Source: Botrytis cinerea B05.10 (taxonomy: Eukaryota > Ascomycota > Leotiomycetes > Helotiales > Sclerotiniaceae). From it: DNA of 64,000 bases. The DNA lies in assembly GCF_000143535.2 (NCBI RefSeq), contig NC_037317.1, positions 2,542,001-2,606,000 of the forward strand, read 5' to 3'. Both the position numbers and the translations under genes were made by a program. Below, piece by piece: positions 56,914 to 64,000 of this stretch (positions are counted from its first letter, which is position 1; every line of letters begins with the position of its first letter). Below the pieces are notes generated by a model, which saw nothing but the letters and a program-made list of their open reading frames with translations, did not search any database and had not been told where the DNA came from.

Positions 56914-59865
56914 ATGGATCCTCTTACAGCACTGTCAATAGCGGGAAACATCATGCAATTCTTAGACTTTTCCTGTAAACTAATATCAGGCGTACAAGAG
57001 ATTTACCAAAATGGCCGACTTGACGTACACACCGAAACCCAAAAAGTGGTCGAAGACCTCTCGAAGTTTAGCTCCGAGATGTCCATTTCAATTCAAAGCG
57101 ATAGAATAACCAGGGCTCTGACTCAAAATGAAATTCAGCTAGAGGAACTTTGCTCGGATTGTTCGAGCCTTGCTGGAGAGTTGGTCAAGCGACTGAAAAC
57201 CTTTCAGCTATCAGATGGCTTTAACAAAACAGTGAAAAAGAAGAAAAAGAATGGATTACATGTCTTCAAAGAAGCGAAGACCGTATGGCTCAGCGTTAGT
57301 CAGGTTATCAAAAGCACGTTGTCATCGACGGAGTTGAAAGAAATGGAAAGGAAACTTCAGAATCTCCGAGATGCGATAAATGTCCGGATGCTGGGCTCCT
57401 TACGGTACGTGATCATGTTAAGAGGGCCGATAAAAGCTTTTTATTTACTTGGACATAGGGAGAGAGTGGATTGTTTATTACGAGAGCAATGCAACCAAAC
57501 TTCCGATATTAATCGCCACATGACCCAGCTAGTACAAAGCTCGTTTGAGGATATGAAATCTGGGATAGCTGGAGAAATGCAAGCTCAAACGAGGTTTATT
57601 CGTGATCTTATTGCCGACTCCAACAAGACTAAAGGACATCTTGGGGTTGAAGACGATGTCAAAAGTTTCTTCATTTCTAGAGCTCAAGTCCGCGAAAACA
57701 TTCTCAGAAGGGAGATGAAATTGCATGAACGTGCAACAAAAGCGATACTCGAAAGCCTTTACTTTCCGACAATAACTGAACGATATGAAAAAATTGCCGA
57801 GGCACACAGAAAGACTTTTGAATGGGTATTTAGGCCCTTAGTTGACGAAGAAGATGTGAAAGACACTCAATGGAGCGATTTTGTTGAATGGCTTAGTGGG
57901 GGACAAGGTATTTACTGGATCAATGGCAAAACCGCCTCAGGAAAGTCTACCTTGATGAAGTTTATCTATGATCATCAAAAAACGAAAGAGACTCTGCAAC
58001 AGTGGGCCGATGGAAAACCATTGTATATCGCAAAGTTTTTCTTCTGGTGGGCAGGAACAGAAATACAGAAATCACAGAACGGTTTATTACGAACGCTGTT
58101 ATTTGACACTCTGCGACAAATGCCACAGATGACTCCACGTATATTACCCTCGGCGTTCGCAATGACATATGCTCGTGAATCTTTTATTTCAGGATCACCG
58201 CACGTGAGTTATATACCCCCCTTCCTATCATTTAGCTAATCTGATACTGAAAAGTCGTATGTTTGGGACACATCATCGCTCTCAGAAGCTTTCGCAGCCC
58301 TTGTCTCGCAAACGGAAATGCCTATGAAGCTTTGCCTGTTCATTGACGGCTTAGATGAATATCACGGTCTAGAAGTCGAGATTTCAAGGCTTTTCAAGAA
58401 AATCGTCTTCTCTCCTGATGTGAAAGTTTGCATTAGCAGCCGGCCACATGTACCATTTGAGGATGCGTTCTCTACTTTTCCACAGCTTCGTTTGCAAGAC
58501 TTTATACACAAAGATCTTAATCTCTATGTCAAAAATTGTCTAACCCTTGACAAGATGATGGTCTCACTTGCCGAACGCGAGCCTGTACAATGTCAAAAAC
58601 TTGTGCAAGAGATTGTCAATGAAGCTCAAGGCGTGTTTTTATGGGTAGTACTTGTAGTGAAAACTTTGATGGACGGTCTTAGCAAGCACGATGGAATATC
58701 AGAATTGCAACTACGATTGAGTGCTCTACCTAAGGATTTAGACGAACTCTATGAGGTGATGATTTTGAAAGTCAATGATATATACAAAGAGGAAGCCTCC
58801 AGATTGTTTCAACTTGTGAACAAGGCAACCGAGAAACCTGGCGACTATAGAACAGCTGAGCTCCTCTCGGTATACACACTCTATCTTGCAAACAAGCGGT
58901 CTATCAACCTCACTCACGAACTAGTCAAAGGACGGGTAAGTGAGGAGGAAATTCTACAATATTGTAAGAAATTGGATATCGCACTAAAAGCAAGATGCGG
59001 AGGTCTACTGGAGATTCAATACGGACGGATAAAGTCAGCAGCTCCTCGACCTATGATGAAAGTTGGTTATCTTCACAGAACCGCTCATGATTTCATCCTG
59101 AAAGAGAAAACTTGGGAAACGTTGATCAAAGGAGTAAGCGGCGGACCAACCGGAGATAAATTTAGTCCCAACATTGCAATACTTAAATCAATGATCCTCC
59201 AAATAAAGGATTGCGAAAATTCTGATGCACATCAACTCATCAATAATTCGTTCACTTTCATTCACAGGATCGAGGCTGATGAATCTGTGTCCGCTGGGGA
59301 GGCCGAGGAACTCTTCGACGCATTTTCTAGTGTAGCTGTTGCTTCTAGGTATATTGATATGTCAGAAAATGACCATAATACATCAAAGGAGGTGGAAGTC
59401 TTAATGTGTCTACTCCGAAAACATAGTAGGAATCCAAACGAGCCTTTGGATGGAATAAGTGCCTGGCAAAGCGCTTTGTCACATGTAATTTCTAAATGCG
59501 ATGCGGCATCACCATATGCGCGATTAAGGTGGGAACTTCTTATTAAAGCTTTCCTGGAAAACAAAGCAGATCCCGAAGCATGCTGTAAGAGTTCTGACCA
59601 GAAAATTTATTCAACGTCTGAGGTTATCGCCAAGGTGTTTCGGGATATTAGGCAAAGCAGTCCGGCAAACAGTTTTTATTTGGAACGATTGAGGACACAA
59701 GTAGTTAAGTATGAAGATAGTAAGACTAAGATGCTACTAAAGACTCAGGTGCCTACATTCCAGGTTTTTGCAGCTCTGAATAGTACTCAAGCTCCTGGAA
59801 ATCATCGTTGGAAGCAGAAGAGTATTTTTGGAAAGATAAGACATCATTTCTCAACAAGTAAATAA
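56914..59865 (+). CDS. NACHT-domain NLR (STAND NTPase) with DUF7791-type C-terminal region
   Basis: Exons 56914-58203 and 58255-59865 around a 51-nt phase-0 intron give 966 residues. The N-terminal 240 residues, starting M-D-P-L-T-A-L-S-I-A-G-N-I-M-Q-F, are the helical N-terminal region common to fungal STAND proteins. The NACHT NTPase has its P-loop N-G-K-T-A-S-G-K-S-T at 337-346, Walker B L-C-L-F-I-D-G-L-D-E at about 456-465 and the sensor I-S-S-R-P-H at about 490. After a helical winged region comes Y-L-H-R-T-A-H-D-F (702-710), a mark of the DUF7791 tail. There are no WD40, ankyrin or TPR repeats. Family knowledge: such fungal NLRs act as switch-like ATPases in non-self recognition and programmed cell death. 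All nucleotide-binding residues look intact, so it should be functional. Confidence 0.92.
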
Positions 59866-60953
59866 ATGCGACACTGTGAAATAGGAGTTTTTTCATAGCC
59901 TGAGAGTATTTAATTAAATATTGATACCTATCACCTTATACCGCGAGACAAGTAAGATCATTTGTACAGATCGAAGTTTGAAATATAAAAGATGAACGGA
60001 AAATCTAAGCTTCAAACTAGGATATTATTATCGTTGTAATACAGATACTAATCCAGATACTAATTCAGATACTAATCTTTACGAACACACTTTTATTTTC
60101 TTCTGGACTTTTCAAAAATTTCATCTAATTCTAATTTGAGCCTCACTCGACAATAATATTATAATTAGTAATACTCTTCTCTTGAATAGTCCCCCAATTA
60201 CCTCGATATCGTAATTTAGAATGATAAAAGCAATACCTTGTTTTATCATCTGAACCAACCACCATTATCCTAGAAAACCGTATTTATTATAATTAAATGC
60301 AAAGAAATCTTTTTTAATTGTTGTAACAAGTTTTTGGTCAATGGATTGTGAGATATGTTCCTATTTGCAAGAAAATCGAAGTGTACCATAGCATTGGGGA
60401 TCAAGATATAATACCTGAATGGGAAAAGCTATATGTATAACAGAAGGTACTTTAATGTTATGATCAATATTGACTTTCTCAGAGATCATATTAATATAGA
60501 GTTTTGTGTTCAAAAATAATTATTAGTTTTATTACTATAGTTACGAGAATTGCAATCACTTATAATCTTATTGAATTCCTATTTGAAATCTAGTCTAAAT
60601 CACTTTGAAAGATTTCTAGATGCTTCTATATGACTCTAGAGGCAGCTTCTGTAATATATAGGGTTAATATTTTAAACGAAAAAAAAAGTGTTAAGGCTTT
60701 TTAACCCTAATTCTGATTCCACTATAATAATAATATGAGATTAATTTTGTACTTGTACCAGCACCCCCGGTCAATTGATCCCACTACCAATAGTGTATAC
60801 CGAAATATTTGTTAGAATGATAGTTATGATTTCCAGAGCATTATCTACAAGACCTTTTCAATTATTTAAAATTGCGCCATCGCTCTAACAAGCATCAGCG
60901 ACACTAAATAGTGCAGCTACATCAGACGACACGGCTGATCCAGACGGCGCAAC
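59866..60953. other. AT-rich intergenic region
   Basis: Very AT-rich with a 12-bp tandem repeat. The last 69 bp before 60954 continue the dioxygenase frame past its stop. No other coding frame. Confidence 0.4.
60042..60077. repeat. Tandem repeat, 3 x 12 bp
   Basis: Three adjacent near-identical copies of CAGATACTAATC (the middle copy ends in T). It lies downstream of the NLR gene in AT-rich DNA. Confidence 0.8.
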
Positions 60954-62196
60954 TCATGCAGATGGTGCAGCTCCATCCCCACCAGATGACCCAAATCCAC
61001 CAGAAGATTCAACTCCACCAGTCGCATAGTAAGTAGCAGCCGGACTGATAGTGCTCGATAAAGTCGTATTGATACCGAGCGTCAACCAAGCCAAAAGTCC
61101 ATCTTGAAGAGTTTCGCCAAGCATAACATAGTTGAAGACTGGATCGCTACTCGCAGCCTCGACAGCAAACACACGATCATCTGCATTGGAGGTCACATCC
61201 TGGGTGTTAGTGTTATACGGTGTCAATAGTTCGATCTGATCACGAATAGACTGATCCCAGAAAGTCTGTCCGATATGTCCAGCTGTTAGGTCGTAGACAG
61301 TTCCGTTGTCACGGACAGTGGCATTCATGTGCAGGATGGTGTGGATGTGAGTTGCGCGGCCGGTGTAGTGGCCAGCGAATAGGGTGTCGAAAGAAGCCAC
61401 CCCGTCGTCATCGGTTGGCTGAAGACCTCGCAGGAAAATTTCGTTGAGGACGGAGACGTCATTAGTGTTTCCGTTACCAGACATAGTGGTACCTGAGTAC
61501 ACACCGGTAGAGTTACAGTCTTGATAAGTTAGTAGATTAGTCTACATTTTGTGGAGTAAAGGTTTTGACTCACTAAAGATCTCAAAGTACTTTCCGACAA
61601 TCGGCTCACACGTCTCCACATCCAGGATCTGGAAGTCGTAGTGGACAGGAACACCAACCATGTCATCAGTCAAATTGCTTCGAACATATTCCCCAGCCAC
61701 ATCTAGCTTGATGTAAGTTTCTTCTCAAAATTGCTGTTCAGAAGGTTTTGGTTCAGAAAACTCACAGTAGGGACCACTCTCCCCCTCCGGGGTCAAAATA
61801 CATGAGCCATTAGAGGCGAAGATAGTTGTCTCAGCGGTATCCAATGTATATCCAAGAGAAGTTGAATTGTGATCAGTGGCAAGTACCGCGGCCATATCCC
61901 GTGCTAAAGTTGCCAATAATCAGCTTTGGTTAATCAACACGGAAATATGGAGGTGTGAAATAGGTACCCTTAATACCACGATCCTTCATCAGCTTAGCGG
62001 CAACGTTACTGCGTCTCTGAATAGCTCGTGTTTCAAGCCCACGAGCTTTTAACTTTGCCGCACAATGGCTAACATCTCTACTGGTGTACTGAAACATGGC
62101 CTCTCTCACGGCAATCTCACGATCAAGATCATGGTTGCCATGAGCAGACACAATGGCAGCAGAGAGGACAGTAGTGAAAATGGTATACAAGTACAT
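60954..62196 (-). CDS. Secreted intradiol ring-cleavage dioxygenase-like protein (4 exons)
   Basis: Exons 62196-61968, 61903-61766, 61702-61574 and 61519-60954 give 1,062 nt, 353 residues. Signal peptide about 1-18 (M-Y-L-Y-T-I-F-T-T-V-L-S-A-A-I-V-S-A), then a His-rich start, H-G-N-H-D. Core: G-S-C-I-L-T-P-E-G-E-S-G-P-Y-Y-V-A-G-E-Y-V-R-S-N, D-F-Q-I-L-D-V-E-T-C-E-P, F-D-T-L-F-A-G-H-Y-T-G-R-A-T-H-I-H and G-H-I-G-Q-T-F-W. These carry the Tyr and His residues expected to bind the non-heme Fe(III) of the protocatechuate/catechol family. Extracellular fungal members are thought to open lignin- or plant-derived catechols. The C-terminus is Ser/Gly/Ala-rich. The frame remains open for 22 codons beyond the TGA. 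A TATA box lies about 137 bp upstream. Confidence 0.9.
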
Positions 62197-62329
62197 CTTG
62201 AATGATTTACCGTGTGTTGAAAAGATTGGTAAGCTGAGAAAGATTGCTGGAGAGTGTGAAGATGAAGAATACTAGAATTGAGATGAGGAAGAGGATAATG
62301 ATACAATTTGCTTTGTCCAGAGAGGTACA

Positions 62330-62336
62330 TTATATA
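62330..62336 (-). promoter_or_regulatory. TATA-box candidate for the dioxygenase gene
   Basis: TATATAA on the minus strand, about 137 bp upstream of the ATG at 62196. Confidence 0.35.
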
Positions 62337-63169
62337 CACATATCCTTCAGTGATGATAGTTTGACGCAACGTCCTCTGGTGTCTCAATGTAGAAAATTCT
62401 AATTAACAACGTCCACCAAGATGTCACCAGATTGCGCGTCCCCTGGTCAGTCTTGACAAAGTTACTTAATATGGAGTAACAAACTTGCTATTATCCGCAT
62501 CCTAAATAATTTTATGCAACGGGGATGTGTGGCAGTAAGCCGAGGTAGTTAGCAACCGATTCTGGAGTCTTGTAGCTTCTACAAGTAAAGTTGAGCAGTC
62601 TACTTTCGAACTATTCCAATTGTGAACCACCTAGAATCTTACCCCATTCTAAGTACTACCTCCCAGCTTAATTATTAATAAATTAATCAAGCTATAGCAA
62701 AGTCTTATTATAAAGATAGCATTGCTATAGCACTTTCTGATGGTCAAGTGATTTTTTGTAGCTAGTATTTATATACCTTCTTTATATATTTTAGAAAGAT
62801 TCAATTCATGTTTTTCAACCTCAGAATTGACGCTCTATAATTTTATTTGTACACTATTATGAGATCTTGCGAAATCATTTGTAGGGAATTCTTTGTACTA
62901 TAATCCCTAACGAGTGAAAAGAATATAGTGAATATTGCATATGATCGGAGATAGCTTGAACCAATAATGCATGAGGTATTTCGAAACAAGTTTATTGATA
63001 TCAACTAAAGCTTACGAGGACAGCAAGGATTTTATATTTGCCAAGACTGAATGTACAATTGACCTGACTGATGTTAGTGTTAGTGGATATCAGTGACATT
63101 CCTGATGACGACTTGTTAGGATTGTTGGAAAACATATGATATCGTCCGTGCTCACAGCATCACTGAACG
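62337..63169. other. AT-rich intergenic region
   Basis: No coding frame or RNA gene seen. Leads into the repeat-like stretch at the right edge. Confidence 0.4.
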
Positions 63170-64000
63170 TTAAGTCAACTACCCCACTTTCTGGCCACCC
63201 CTCTTTTGGGCCACCTCAAAAATTTATAATATATTTTATTTAAATATTACTAGTCATCGGGGAAAAAGAAATCTTCAGACTGTGGATTCATAGTAGCTTT
63301 TCTTCTTTTTTTCTTTTTTTCTTTTTTCTTATTTTTGAGATATATAAAATTTTAATTTTAATCTTTAATCTTTATGAGGGCCAGCCCTCAAACCCCCGAT
63401 CCTCGCTATGCTCGAGATTTAATTATAAATAATAATAATAACAATAATAATAGTTTATAAACTTTACTTCTAGCTTACTAGCTTATATAAAGATATTAGA
63501 GATGTAATTAAACTTTAAACCCTTAAAATCTTCTAATTCTATTTTTAATTATCTTTTCTTATTCATTTTCTTATTCTCTTTCTAATCCTCGCTTATATAA
63601 TCTGACAGCTTATTAATCAAGGATATTGAGATTTTAATTTAATGATTGATTAGATTTATAATAAGATATCTATATTGATATATAGCTTTATAATTATAGC
63701 TTAGAAAATAATAAAAATAATATATTTGAAAAGTATATAATAAACTCTAATAGAATAACGTAGTTTAACACCGAGTGGGTCATATCACCGAGTGAGCCAC
63801 TTCAAAATACATACAAAATTCGTCTATGTGTAACCGTGCACTTTCTTCATTTAATAATATAATTCTATAAAATTTGAAACGGTGAAATATAATTATATAA
63901 ATATTATAAAAATCTAATTTATTTTTCAAAATTCTAATTAATATAGGAGTTATTATTAAAATAATATTTTTGTAACGAAAATCGTAACAATTTCTGATTT
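63170..64000. mobile_element. Decayed transposon-like AT-rich repeat (extends past window edge)
   Basis: Begins with a C-rich segment, CCCCACTTTCTGGCCACC...GGGCCACCTCAAAA (63182-63232), followed by very AT-rich DNA and a pyrimidine tract (63298-63338). A related element, GTGGGTCATATCACC...GAGCCACTTCAAAA, recurs at 63773-63807. A GC-rich island with the hairpin TGAGGGC-CA-GCCCTCA (63375-63390) and the CCTCGCTATGCTCGAG run looks like sequence seen inside fungal DNA transposons. No transposase frame survives. The bias to A/T suggests C-to-T decay such as repeat-induced point mutation. Class and exact limits are uncertain. Confidence 0.4.
63375..63390. repeat. Short perfect inverted repeat (7-bp arms, 2-bp loop)
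   Basis: TGAGGGC-CA-GCCCTCA in otherwise AT-rich sequence; part of the transposon-like stretch. Confidence 0.75.

Overview
The window looks like a chromosomal segment of a filamentous ascomycete. Genes are single transcription units on both strands with short (about 45-120 nt) GT-AG introns carrying CTAAC/CTGAT-like branch sites. Base composition is AT-leaning, and several families are fungal-specific (Zn2Cys6 regulator, CYP505-type self-sufficient P450, DUF2985, NACHT NLR, secreted intradiol dioxygenase). The proteins feel closest to Leotiomycetes such as the Sclerotiniaceae; that placement is inference from familiarity and was not computed.

Layout. 1-2.5 kb: the 3' end of a CorA-type Mg2+ transporter, a spliced secreted Cys-rich protein, and a small single-pass membrane protein. 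3.5-14.7 kb: housekeeping block with aprataxin-like HNT3, a DHX57-like DExH helicase, a DUF302 protein, TIM17 and an RGG-rich protein. 14.7-17.4 kb: gene-poor, with a decayed reading frame on the minus strand. 17.4-27.3 kb: a DUF2985 membrane protein, an orphan protein, and a 1,845-residue Zn2Cys6 protein assembled here from six exons. 28.8-36 kb: the WW/FF splicing factor URN1/Dre4, divergent from proteasome subunit alpha-4, then two orphan proteins. 36.3-39.8 kb: a P450-reductase fusion of exactly 1,066 residues (P450foxy type). 40-43.5 kb: mostly empty. 43.5-50.1 kb: a GH18 chitinase, then GPI16 divergent from LUC7. 50.9-52.4 kb: a small Gly-rich conserved protein and a secreted phospholipase-A2-like protein.

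The last 11 kb is AT-rich and accessory in character. It holds a modin-like membrane protein with a problem in its reading frame, a divergently transcribed NACHT NLR without a C-terminal repeat domain, an extracellular intradiol dioxygenase whose frame continues past its stop, and a decayed transposon-like stretch at the right edge.

Functionally, the left and centre are core biology: RNA processing and splicing, protein import, GPI anchoring, the proteasome and DNA repair. Scattered between are secreted or detoxifying proteins (PAN-like, chitinase, PLA2-like, intradiol dioxygenase, P450foxy). The most novel candidate is the modin-like/NLR divergent pair at 53.6-59.9 kb, which may be a self/non-self recognition module. 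Exon models were built by hand from splice consensus and codon phase; every model is frame-consistent unless stated.
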